Shown here: positions 1 through 7,061 of the stretch, one piece after another | Position numbering within the stretch: position 1 is the first letter of the stretch | How the letters are laid out: the number at the start of each line of letters is the position of its first letter | DNA from: Bacteroidales bacterium | GTDB lineage: Bacteria > Bacteroidota > Bacteroidia > Bacteroidales > UBA932 | Reading direction: 5' to 3' | NCBI GenBank assembly: GCA_016295245.1 | Contig: JAEDLO010000049.1 | Coordinates: forward strand, 1 to 12,152 | Length of the DNA: 12,152 bases | Notes under the pieces: model-generated | Seen by the model: the letters and a program-made list of their open reading frames with translations, nothing else | What the model was told of the DNA's origin: nothing | The model's database searches: none | Position numbers and translations under genes: made by a program

Positions 1-1319
1 GTTGCCGTCATCACCAGCACGTGAGGGGGTACGCCGCCGGGCCCCTTGGCCCAGAGTTTCGCCCTCTGGTCCACGCCGAAGCGGTGCTGCTCGTCCACTA
101 CCGCCAGCCCCAAAGCCTTGAAGCAGACATTGTCCTCGATTAGGGCGTGAGTGCCCACTATGATGCCAATGCTGCCGTCCTGCAGCCCTTCGTGGATGCC
201 GCGCCTCTCCTTGGCGGAAGTGCTGCCTGTCAGCAGGGCACAGCGCACGCCGGTGGGCGCAAGGTAGCGGGAAATGTTGGCAAAATGCTGGCGCGCAAGC
301 ACTTCGGTAGGCGCCATTATGCAAGCCTGATAGCCGTTGCCGGTGGCAAGCAGGCAGGACAGGACGGCGACCATAGTCTTGCCCGAACCGACGTCGCCCT
401 GGACAAGGCGGTTCATCTGGTGGCCGCTCATCATATCCGCGCGGATTTCCTTGATGACCCTCTGCTGGGCGCCGGTCAGCTTGTACGGCAGGGCATCGTA
501 GCAGTCGAGGAAGTCCTTGCCGACCTTGCTCATCACGAAGCCCACCGAGTTGCGGGAGTGGATGTATTTCTGCTTGAGCAGCGAGAGCTGCAGGAAGAAA
601 AGCTCCTCGAACTTCAGGCGGTAGGACGCCTTCTGGAGGGCATAGGAGTCGGCGGGGAAGTGGATGTTCTTCAGGGCATACGCTTTGCTCACAAGAGCAT
701 TCTCCGCCAGGACGTAGTCAGGCAGGTTTTCCTTTACCTCCGGCAGGCAGAGATTCAGCGCGCCGGACATCATCTTGCACATCACTTTTCCCGTGATGCC
801 GCCGTTCTTGAGCCTCTCGGTGCTGGGATACACTCCCGTGAGTACTCCCTGGCTCATAGCGCCTTCCACAGGCGTATCCACTTCAGGGTGGACTATGTTG
901 AAGCGCCCGTTGAACTCCTGAGGTTTTCCGAAGAAGATGAAAACGGAGCCCGGAACAAGCCGGGTGAAATTCCATTTGATTCCCTTGAAGAAGACCATCT
1001 CCATCACTCCGCTCTCGTCCTCGACCATCACACTGAGCCTCTTGCAGGCGTTGAAGTGTATGGGGTTGGTCTGTTGGGATACGATGGAACTTGACGGGCC
1101 GTAGAGAGTGCGGGAAAGAACCTTGGCCCTGATTTGCACGCTGGCAAAATCCGAGCGCACCTCGGCGATTGGACAGAAGCCGCTACGGTCGATGTAGCGG
1201 AAGGGGTAGAGATTGATCAGTTCTCCCAAGGTGCTGATACCAAGCTCCTTGCGGAGCAGTTCAGCCCTTTTGGGCCCTACTCCGCCAAGAAACTGTATGC
1301 TGGTATCAAGTTCTCCCAT
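1..1319 (-). CDS. recG: ATP-dependent DNA helicase RecG (N-terminal 439 residues, runs off the left edge)
   Basis: I translated this from the minus strand; it is open from the ATG at 1319 to base 1. RecG is a superfamily 2 translocase that remodels stalled forks, R-loops and Holliday junctions in the cytoplasm. The start MGELDTSIQFLGGVGPKRAE is the usual RecG opening, with a helix-hairpin-helix-like GVGPKRA. An OB-fold wedge domain follows (roughly 60-150, with VMVEDESGVMEMVFFKGIKW). Walker A GDVGSGKT is at residues 308-315, MAPTEVLARQHF is motif Ia, the Walker B box is DEQH at 409-412 (the RecG form of DEAH), and the start of motif III (MTA) is the last thing visible. Full-length RecG is near 690-700 residues, so about 250 C-terminal residues, including helicase motifs IV-VI, lie outside. 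The start is 14 bases after the stop of the GH35-like gene, with no promoter box or Shine-Dalgarno between, so it is probably the last visible cistron of that operon. Identity is very secure. Confidence 0.96.
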   Translation of the reverse strand, partial: MGELDTSIQFLGGVGPKRAELLRKELGISTLGELINLYPFRYIDRSGFCPIAEVRSDFASVQIRAKVLSRTLYGPSSSIVSQQTNPIHFNACKRLSVMVEDESGVMEMVFFKGIKWNFTRLVPGSVFIFFGKPQEFNGRFNIVHPEVDTPVEGAMSQGVLTGVYPSTERLKNGGITGKVMCKMMSGALNLCLPEVKENLPDYVLAENALVSKAYALKNIHFPADSYALQKASYRLKFEELFFLQLSLLKQKYIHSRNSVGFVMSKVGKDFLDCYDALPYKLTGAQQRVIKEIRADMMSGHQMNRLVQGDVGSGKTMVAVLSCLLATGNGYQACIMAPTEVLARQHFANISRYLAPTGVRCALLTGSTSAKERRGIHEGLQDGSIGIIVGTHALIEDNVCFKALGLAVVDEQHRFGVDQRAKLWAKGPGGVPPHVLVMTA

Positions 1320-1333
1320 AGGGGACTTTATCT

Positions 1334-3040
1334 TTAATACTTGTAAAGCTGGAATCTGATGCAGCCTGGCTTCGGCACTCCGAAGTTCAGGCCCTGTCCG
1401 CTGTAACCCTCCTCAATGGCATAGAGCAGGTCATAGCGCAGCTGGGTTTCGTCGCCGTTGAGCATCCTGAGCTGCTTCCATTCTCCGTTTTCGTAGAAGC
1501 CTTCGCGCACGTCGGCAAGTCCGATTGTTGCCTCACCCTCTTTAGCGCGGAAGGTGACCCTGGTGTTGGATCCGATTACAAAGAACTTGTCAGTGTCCTG
1601 TTGGATTACAATGCCGTAACCGATGGCGTTCGGATCGTAGGTGCCTCCCGTCAGCTGAGGTGCTCCTCCGTTGCGGCGGCCGCTGGATACCAGCTCGAAC
1701 TCGATGATGTAGTCTCCAAGTTCAACGCTGCTCTTGAGCCTCTGAGGTGAGGACCCTTTGAGCCAGGCGCCGCCGATGCGGCCTTCGGCCTGGGCGGAGA
1801 GTATCTCCTCTGATGCGCCGTCGAGCAGGTGGTAAAGCTCGCAGAATGTAGTGTTGCTCTCGGCCAGAGCGCGCCTCTCGAAGCCGAAAGGCGAGTAGCC
1901 GATGGCACCCAGTTGCCCTATGGCATAGGCAGCATTGGCTGCGCCGGCCTGGCCGTCACGGGACTCAGGCACGAAAACAGGATTGCCCGAGCGGGAGTAA
2001 AGCTGGAGTATCTCAGGGAAATCGTCCAGATAGATGTCCGGGCTGAGGATGTCGATGTCCGGAGCGGCTGCACGATAGATGTCGTGGTTCTGGGCCTGAG
2101 GGCCTCCGGAAGGGTAGTTGCCTGCGCGGCTGTCCTCCGGCTGGACTATCCAGGCGTTCACGAACACCGGGATGTCGTACTCTTTCTTTCCCTCGGCGGC
2201 TATGTGGTTGATGTATGAGGCGTAGTTCCAGGCCATGAAGATTTCTTCACACCTCCAGTTCTTGCCGAATACCTGCTCCCAGCTTCCGGAAGTTGCGCAT
2301 CCGCCCTGCTCCCAGGCCTGGAGAGTTTCGGGCAGAAGTTTGTCCTTGTGCTCTTTGAGATAACTCAGCAGCTGCTGGGGAACCTCTCCGGCGAAGGCTT
2401 CCCTTGCCTGAGGGCAATAATCCATAGGGTGGCCGTGAAGGCCGACCTCATTTTCAATCTGCATCATCACCACTGTCTGCTCACGGGCGTCGATTTCACG
2501 CAGATGCGCCATCATAGCCCTGTATGCAGCAGCATCTGCGTCGCGGGTTGCAGTGCCGAGGGTGCTGAGTATAGGGAGTTTCCTGCCCTCCGGAGTCTGG
2601 GCGAGGGGATAACGTTCCGTATCCTTCTTGACCCAGAGAGGCTGGTAGCTGCTTGTGCCGTTTTTCCAGCTTCCGAACCAGAGAATGCAAAGCTTCATTC
2701 CGTTTTCGCGGGCCTCGGCAACGATGCGGTCGAGGCTGCTGAAGTCGTATTTCCCCTGCTGCGGTTCAATCATTTCCCAGGTGACAACGGCCAGAACTGT
2801 GTTGACGCCTGTCTGCTTGAGGGCCTTCCAGTGCGGTTCCATATATTCTGCGCTGGAAGAAGATGAGTTGCCAAGCTCGCAACCGAGGGCGAGAAAAGGC
2901 TTGCCCCGGACTATGAGCTGGGTTACTTCGCCCCTTTTCTCCAGATGGGGTGAAGGCTGTGTTACGTCGGCCTTGGGAGAGCCGCAGCCGGCCGCCAGCA
3001 GGGCGGTCGCAAGAAGTGTGAGGATTGCTTGTTGTTTCAT
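1334..3040 (-). CDS. GH35-like beta-galactosidase lipoprotein with DUF5597-type C-terminus
   Basis: This is a 568-residue predicted lipoprotein. The signal peptide (MKQQAILTLLATALLAAGC) ends in an AAGC lipobox with the acylated Cys at 19. A TIM-barrel glycosidase follows: TWEMIEPQQGKYDF at about 87-100 is the typical GH35/GH42-like strand, the likely acid/base is Glu198 in MQIENEVG, and the likely nucleophile is Glu359 in VFVPES. The C-terminal third (about 440-568) is a beta-rich domain that fits the DUF5597 module of the bacterial GH35 group that contains Cellvibrio Bgl35A. The family removes terminal beta-galactose, in known cases from xyloglucan side chains; substrate here is not readable. 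No K-(D/E)-(D/E)-type surface export signal follows Cys19, so a periplasm-facing lipoprotein is likelier than a surface one. The frame stays open to 3142, but I chose 3040 because the signal peptide begins there and the extension runs into the upstream gene. It lies 31 bases after the DUF2207 stop. Fold assignment is good; precise family and substrate are less certain. Confidence 0.85.
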   Translation of the reverse strand: MKQQAILTLLATALLAAGCGSPKADVTQPSPHLEKRGEVTQLIVRGKPFLALGCELGNSSSSSAEYMEPHWKALKQTGVNTVLAVVTWEMIEPQQGKYDFSSLDRIVAEARENGMKLCILWFGSWKNGTSSYQPLWVKKDTERYPLAQTPEGRKLPILSTLGTATRDADAAAYRAMMAHLREIDAREQTVVMMQIENEVGLHGHPMDYCPQAREAFAGEVPQQLLSYLKEHKDKLLPETLQAWEQGGCATSGSWEQVFGKNWRCEEIFMAWNYASYINHIAAEGKKEYDIPVFVNAWIVQPEDSRAGNYPSGGPQAQNHDIYRAAAPDIDILSPDIYLDDFPEILQLYSRSGNPVFVPESRDGQAGAANAAYAIGQLGAIGYSPFGFERRALAESNTTFCELYHLLDGASEEILSAQAEGRIGGAWLKGSSPQRLKSSVELGDYIIEFELVSSGRRNGGAPQLTGGTYDPNAIGYGIVIQQDTDKFFVIGSNTRVTFRAKEGEATIGLADVREGFYENGEWKQLRMLNGDETQLRYDLLYAIEEGYSGQGLNFGVPKPGCIRFQLYKY

Positions 3041-3055
3041 GTGGTATTTTTTTTT
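3041..3055 (-). promoter_or_regulatory. A-rich translation-initiation leader of the GH35-like gene
   Basis: On the coding strand nine consecutive A residues (3055-3047) are followed by TACCAC and then the ATG at 3040. There is no purine-rich Shine-Dalgarno match. A-rich sequence just before the start is the usual substitute in Bacteroidota. It supports 3040 as the start rather than the in-frame ATG at 3142. The nine-base homopolymer could also be a slippage site, but it lies outside any coding frame I accept, so length changes would affect only initiation. Confidence 0.45.
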
Positions 3056-3071
3056 GTTATCAGTGTTGTTT

Positions 3072-4703
3072 CTATCTGCTGCCTCCTCCGAAACCTCCTC
3101 CGCTGAAGCCGCCGCCACCGCCGAAGGATGAGGTGCCGCCAAGACCTTGGGATGAGTTCTTGGCTATGGCAGCCTGCTGGGCGTTGGTAATCGCGCGTCC
3201 GAGGTTGTTGGACATAAAGACTACCTGGCGCATAGTAGGGTAGTCATATATCATAGCCTGCTCGAAGAGCTGAGGATTGATGTCCTTGAGCTGCTTTGCA
3301 ACGAGTTCCGCAATGCCGTAAAGCGAGCCGAAAATCAGATACTCCCTCCAGAGAGGAAGTTCCTCGGTGCCCCTTTCGGAAATAAGGGTGAAATCCTGGA
3401 GGAATTTCTTGAAGCCTACAACTTCCCTCGCCTTTGCCTGACCTTCAGGCTTGAATCTGGCCGAAGCGCTGATTTCGCCACTGCCAACGAGCCTGTCCTT
3501 GGCCTCCTCGCTTATGGACATCACCCATTTGTTGACCTCATCAATATTGCGTTTCGACCAGCGGGAGAACTCCTTGTCCTGGAGTATGCGGTCACTGCCG
3601 CTGGCCCTGACCATCATATCGTAGAGCTTGCGGCTTACGTTGTCGGCAGGGACCTTTTCGCGGTCGTTGAAGGCGATTTCTATCTTTCCGTCAGTGTCCT
3701 TGCTGACCGAAAGCGCTCCGCTGTAGATCATCTTGAGGATGAGAGCTCCTGCGAAGGCGTTGGACTTGCGGCTGTCGCCAAGGCGCTGCAGTACATATTC
3801 GGAGCTGAGGATGTCGCCGCCGAAAGGTATGTTCCTGCACCAGTTCACGTCCTTGGGCTGCATTCCGAGTATGCTCTTCTTGTTGGCCCTGTCGATCAGC
3901 ACGACCAGTCCGGTGATGGCGGCGACTGCGGCAAGTATCGAGGCGATGAAGGCCCACAGAGGGAGTTCTTCTTCATCCGAGTCGCCGAAGTCGGCGCCAA
4001 CCATTGCCGTGTCAAGCACTTCGCTGAAGGCTCTGTCCTGAATGCTCGGGGAGTTGAAATAGCCCTTGTTGAAGCGTGCCAGAAGGATTACCGAGCTGTT
4101 AGCGCTGTAGTTTCCCTGGCTTTCGAGCACGATGGTGCCATCTTCAAGATAGGTGCTGCCGTAATAGCCGAAGCCCCAGAAGCGGGTGTTGGTTGTGTCT
4201 GCAGTGAAGCAGTCCGGCCTTACGCTGACTTTTACCTTGCGGGGAGTGGACGAGAGGCCCGGACTGACGAGCTGGAGGTGGACCATATCGTAGTCGCGAA
4301 GGGACTTCACAGCATTGGTCATACGGTAGCTGACGGTGTAGAAGTGGTCGCCGTATTCGCCCACTCCCCAGCATAGTTCCACGCCGTTGCGCTTGTAAAC
4401 GGTTCCGCAAAGGCCTTCCTTCTTGTTCCTTGACCAGTCAACGTCCCACTTGCCGACGTTGCGGAACTCCCGTCCCTTTTCGTCGACGACTTTCAAATCG
4501 AGTATTTCTATGTCTGAGAGATTCTCGCGATTGAGGTACCATTCCGTACCGGAAGTGACCCTGACATCCCACTGCTCGGTCACAAGAGCGGTGCCGTCCT
4601 TTTCGAGCAGCACCCTGACGTCAATGGAACGTATGGCCGGAGAATCCGCAAACGCAGCGACGGCGCTGGCCATCGCTGCGAGACAAGCAAGCCATCTTTT
4701 CAT
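3072..4703 (-). CDS. DUF2207-family membrane protein with glycine-rich tail
   Basis: This is a 543-residue protein of the DUF2207 family (predicted membrane proteins such as YciQ); the family's function is unknown. An N-terminal signal peptide (1-19, ending AAFAD) leads into an extracytoplasmic beta-rich domain at 20-246 that starts SIDVRVLLEKDGTALVTEQW, the hallmark opening of DUF2207. A single hydrophobic segment at about 248-270 is followed by positive residues (DRANKKS), which places the C-terminal half in the cytoplasm. That half carries NIPFGGDILSSEYVLQRLGD and the segment LPLWREYLIFGSLYGIAELV, which matches the conserved LPYAIALG-like region. The last about 22 residues are glycine-rich (SFGGGGGFSGGGFGGGSR), as in many relatives. 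I do not see the second hydrophobic pair usually found in the middle of the C-terminal half, so this looks like a reduced form. The ATG directly follows the TAG of lemA with no base between, so the two are very likely co-translated. Family call is confident; function unknown. Confidence 0.85.
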   Translation of the reverse strand: MKRWLACLAAMASAVAAFADSPAIRSIDVRVLLEKDGTALVTEQWDVRVTSGTEWYLNRENLSDIEILDLKVVDEKGREFRNVGKWDVDWSRNKKEGLCGTVYKRNGVELCWGVGEYGDHFYTVSYRMTNAVKSLRDYDMVHLQLVSPGLSSTPRKVKVSVRPDCFTADTTNTRFWGFGYYGSTYLEDGTIVLESQGNYSANSSVILLARFNKGYFNSPSIQDRAFSEVLDTAMVGADFGDSDEEELPLWAFIASILAAVAAITGLVVLIDRANKKSILGMQPKDVNWCRNIPFGGDILSSEYVLQRLGDSRKSNAFAGALILKMIYSGALSVSKDTDGKIEIAFNDREKVPADNVSRKLYDMMVRASGSDRILQDKEFSRWSKRNIDEVNKWVMSISEEAKDRLVGSGEISASARFKPEGQAKAREVVGFKKFLQDFTLISERGTEELPLWREYLIFGSLYGIAELVAKQLKDINPQLFEQAMIYDYPTMRQVVFMSNNLGRAITNAQQAAIAKNSSQGLGGTSSFGGGGGFSGGGFGGGSR

Positions 4704-5252
4704 CTAGATGTTGATTTTCGGCATATCTGCCTTCTCGGCGACTTCCTTGAGATATTCCTTGGTCTCAAAGTGGAACATACCGGCCACTACGGAGTCAGGG
4801 AACTGGCGCACTATCCTGTTGTACTTGGTCACGCTGTCATTGTAAACCATACGGCTGGTACGCACCTGATTCTCGTAGAGGTTGACGCTGTCCATAGTCT
4901 TGATGTAGCTCTCGTTCGCCTTGAGTTCAGGATAGTTTTCGGCGACAACCTGGATTTGCCTGATGGCGCCTGTGAGGGCCTGCTCCTGGGCGTCGGCTTC
5001 AGAAGCGCTGCTCTTTCCGTTGATATCCTTTCTCATTGCAATTACGTCGCGGAGTGTCTTGTACTCGTGCTCGTTGTAAGACCTGGTCAGATCCACGAGG
5101 GCTGAGATGGCATCCCAGCGGCTCTGCTGCTGCACGCCGATCTGGCTCATTGAGTTGCTGCAAAGCTCATCCTGGCTGACGAGTTTCCTCTGGACCGAGA
5201 TTACCCAGAGCACGAGGAGGGCCAAAAGGCCGAGAATAACTAAAAGTGTCAT
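4704..5252 (-). CDS. lemA: LemA family protein
   Basis: This is a 182-residue LemA-family protein. An N-terminal membrane segment (TLLVILGLLALLVLWVISV) anchors a long helical domain whose sequence VQQQSRWDAISALVDLTRSY followed by EHEYKTLRDVIAMRK fits the LemA pattern of a helical bundle with a HE..TL signature. The end, FPDSVVAGMFHFETKEYL, matches the FP...A...F....YF ending common in the family. Length fits the usual 180-200. LemA proteins sit in the envelope with the helices probably outside; no biochemical activity is established. An in-frame TTG at 5261 would add only MFK; I prefer the ATG at 5252, because neither has a Shine-Dalgarno site. It is the first gene of the presumed operon lemA, DUF2207, GH35-like, recG, and its stop abuts the next start. 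Association with DUF2207 or with TPM-domain proteins is common for this family. Confidence 0.9.
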   Translation of the reverse strand: MTLLVILGLLALLVLWVISVQRKLVSQDELCSNSMSQIGVQQQSRWDAISALVDLTRSYNEHEYKTLRDVIAMRKDINGKSSASEADAQEQALTGAIRQIQVVAENYPELKANESYIKTMDSVNLYENQVRTSRMVYNDSVTKYNRIVRQFPDSVVAGMFHFETKEYLKEVAEKADMPKINI

Positions 5253-5273
5253 CTTAAACAAATTTTATCCTGA

Positions 5274-5290
5274 CAAATATAACAAATGTA
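5274..5290 (-). promoter_or_regulatory. Putative Bacteroidota promoter boxes upstream of lemA
   Basis: On the minus strand two adjacent matches to the Bacteroidota -7 box TAnnTTTG are present: TACATTTG (5290-5283) and TATATTTG (5281-5274). They lie between the pckA terminator and the lemA start. The first would give a leader of roughly 24 bases to the ATG at 5252, the second roughly 15. I see no TTTG -33 box at the expected distance for either. Because the terminator just upstream should stop pckA transcripts, a promoter here is needed for the operon. Which of the two is used cannot be told. Confidence 0.45.
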
Positions 5291-5298
5291 ACGGATAT

Positions 5299-5343
5299 AA
5301 AAAAGAGGATGACCCTCAAGCCTTCAGGCCATAGGGTCATCCT
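5299..5343 (-). terminator. Intrinsic terminator of pckA
   Basis: Two perfect 11-base inverted arms, AGGGTCATCCT at 5333-5343 and AGGATGACCCT at 5306-5316, enclose a 16-base loop that can itself form a small GCC/GGC stem. On the minus-strand transcript the hairpin is followed after one C by six U residues (5304-5299). The stem begins 23 bases after the pckA stop codon. There is no U-tract on the other side and no plus-strand gene feeding it, so it works in one direction only. Confidence 0.9.
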
Positions 5344-5366
5344 TATTCAAGCTATGAGAGTCTCTA

Positions 5367-6968
5367 TCAGAGCTTCGGACCTGCCTCTACGAGAGCCTTG
5401 CCGGCCTCGTTGCTGGTGTACTTGGCGAAGTTCTTCTGGAAACGTGAAGCGAGATCCTTTGCCTTCTCCTCCCACTGTGCAGGATCAGCGTAAGTGTCGC
5501 GTGGGTCGAGGATGGCAGGGTTTACGTTCGGAAGTGAGGTAGGCACCTCGAAGTTGAACATAGGAATCTTCTTGGTCTCAGCCTTGAGGATAGAACCGTC
5601 GAGAATGGCGTCGATGATACCGCGGGTATCAGGAATTGAGATACGCTTGCCGGTTCCGTTCCATCCGGTGTTCACCAGATAAGCCTTTGCACCGCTCTTC
5701 TGCATCTTCTTCACGAGCTCCTCGGCATACTTTGTCGGGTGAAGCTCAAGGAAGGCCTGGCCAAAGCAGGCTGAGAAGGTAGGAGTAGGCTCGGTGATGC
5801 CACGCTCGGTACCTGCAAGCTTTGCGGTGAAGCCTGAGAGGAAGTAGTACTGTGTCTGCTCAGGGGTGAGGATAGATACCGGAGGAAGAACACCGAATGC
5901 GTCAGCAGAAAGGAAGATCACGTTCTTTGCAGCAGGAGCTGAAGAGCCCGGCTGGATGTTCTTGATGTGATCGATAGGGTAAGAGACGCGGGTGTTCTCG
6001 GTAACTGACTTGTCATCGAAGTCGATCTTGCCGTCAGCGGCAACGGTAACGTTCTCGAGGAGAGCGTTGCGCTTGATGGCACCGTAGATATCCGGCTCGT
6101 GCTCCTTGTCAAGGCCGATAACCTTTGCGTAGCAGCCGCCCTCGAAGTTGAATACGCCGTTGTCGTCCCAGCCGTGCTCGTCGTCACCGATGAGGCGGCG
6201 CTTAGGGTCGGTAGAAAGGGTGGTCTTGCCGGTTCCTGAGAGGCCGAAGAAGATGGCGGTGTTCTCGCCGTTCATGTCGCAGTTTGCAGAGCAGTGCATT
6301 GAAGCGATGCCCTGGAGAGGGAGGTAGTAGTTCATCATTGAGAACATACCCTTCTTCATCTCACCGCCGTACCAGGTGTTGATGATAACCTGCTCGCGGC
6401 TGCTAACGTTGAATGCAACGCAGGTCTCAGAGTTGAGGCCGAGCTCCTTGTAGTTCTCAACCTTAGCCTTGGAAGCGTTGTAGATAACGAAGTTAGGCTC
6501 GAAGTTCTCAAGCTCCTCGGCGGTAGGGAGGATGAACATATTCTCTACGAAGTGAGCCTGCCAGGCAACTTCCACGATGAAGCGGACTGCCATACGGGTG
6601 TCCTTGTTTGCGCCGCAGAATGCATCAACAACATAGAGGTTCTTGTTAGAAAGCTCCTTCTTTGCGATATCCTTAACCTTGGCCCAAACATCCTCGCTCA
6701 TAGGGTGGTTGTCGTTCTTGTAGCCCTCTGAGGTCCACCATACGGTGTCCTTTGAGTTGGCGTCCATAACGATGTACTTGTCCTTAGGAGAACGTCCGGT
6801 GTAGATACCGGTCATTACGTTAACTGCACCGAGCTCAGTCTCCTGACCCTTCTCGTAGCCCTCGAGGGCAGGGTTGATCTCAGCCTTGTAAAGTTCTTCG
6901 TAGGAAGGATTGTGTGCGATCACGGTTGAACCGATGATGCCATACTTGGTTAAATCGATGTTTGCCAT
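5367..6968 (-). CDS. pckA: Phosphoenolpyruvate carboxykinase (ATP)
   Basis: This is a full-length 533-residue ATP-dependent PEP carboxykinase, a cytoplasmic enzyme that interconverts oxaloacetate plus ATP with PEP, CO2 and ADP. In fermenting gut Bacteroidota it commonly runs toward CO2 fixation on the way to succinate. The active-site landmarks are all present: GRSPKDK with Arg59, WYGGEMKKGMFS at 199-210, His225 in SMHCSANC, the kinase P-loop GLSGTGKT at 242-249, the metal-binding GDDEHGWDD at 261-269, Arg327 in ENTRVSYPI, LSADAFGVLPPVS at 353-365, and the nucleotide-site segment NTGWNGTGKRISI at 433-445. The start MANIDLTKYGI is typical. Codon choice differs from the neighbours: more CGT, GGT, GCA, GTT and CCT and few ATA, as expected for a strongly expressed gene. 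It is a single transcription unit: a promoter overlaps the end of the upstream gene and a strong terminator follows. Confidence 0.98.
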   Translation of the reverse strand: MANIDLTKYGIIGSTVIAHNPSYEELYKAEINPALEGYEKGQETELGAVNVMTGIYTGRSPKDKYIVMDANSKDTVWWTSEGYKNDNHPMSEDVWAKVKDIAKKELSNKNLYVVDAFCGANKDTRMAVRFIVEVAWQAHFVENMFILPTAEELENFEPNFVIYNASKAKVENYKELGLNSETCVAFNVSSREQVIINTWYGGEMKKGMFSMMNYYLPLQGIASMHCSANCDMNGENTAIFFGLSGTGKTTLSTDPKRRLIGDDEHGWDDNGVFNFEGGCYAKVIGLDKEHEPDIYGAIKRNALLENVTVAADGKIDFDDKSVTENTRVSYPIDHIKNIQPGSSAPAAKNVIFLSADAFGVLPPVSILTPEQTQYYFLSGFTAKLAGTERGITEPTPTFSACFGQAFLELHPTKYAEELVKKMQKSGAKAYLVNTGWNGTGKRISIPDTRGIIDAILDGSILKAETKKIPMFNFEVPTSLPNVNPAILDPRDTYADPAQWEEKAKDLASRFQKNFAKYTSNEAGKALVEAGPKL

Positions 6969-7029
6969 AATAGTATTTGTGATAATTTGTCAATCAATTC
7001 TTGCGAAATTCATTCATTCAAAAATCGTG

Positions 7030-7061
7030 CAAATATACTAAATGTCTGTCACTTTTCCAAT
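7030..7061 (-). promoter_or_regulatory. Putative pckA promoter
   Basis: On the minus strand ATTG (7061-7058, three of four bases of the TTTG -33 box) is followed by a 20-base spacer and TATATTTG (7037-7030), a full match to the TAnnTTTG -7 box. The 19-21 base spacing is that described for Bacteroidota sigma-A-type promoters. The implied start near 7023 gives a leader of about 55 bases. The -33 box lies inside the last codons of the upstream gene, which ends at 7049. The leader (7029-6969) holds a GAATGAATGAAT run but no Shine-Dalgarno site and no hairpin I would call a riboswitch. Confidence 0.6.

Noticed and set aside
147..1094. A 315-codon plus-strand open frame at the left edge
   Set aside because: It is the shadow of recG, whose minus-strand translation shows Walker A, DEQH and the whole wedge domain.
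3041..3142. An upstream extension of the GH35-like protein to an ATG at 3142
   Set aside because: It would add 34 Ala/Glu-rich residues before a perfect lipoprotein signal peptide and overlap the glycine-rich tail of the DUF2207 gene; those residues are that tail read in another frame.
5253..5261. A TTG start for lemA at 5261
   Set aside because: It adds only three residues and has no better initiation signal than the ATG at 5252. It cannot be excluded.
5299..5343. The 11-base inverted repeat as a mobile-element end or bidirectional terminator
   Set aside because: It has a U-tract only for the minus strand, sits just after the pckA stop, and has no transposase or target duplication nearby.
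6969..7029. A possible riboswitch or attenuator in the pckA leader
   Set aside because: The roughly 55-base leader shows only a short GAAT direct repeat and AT-rich sequence; no stable hairpin or known aptamer core.
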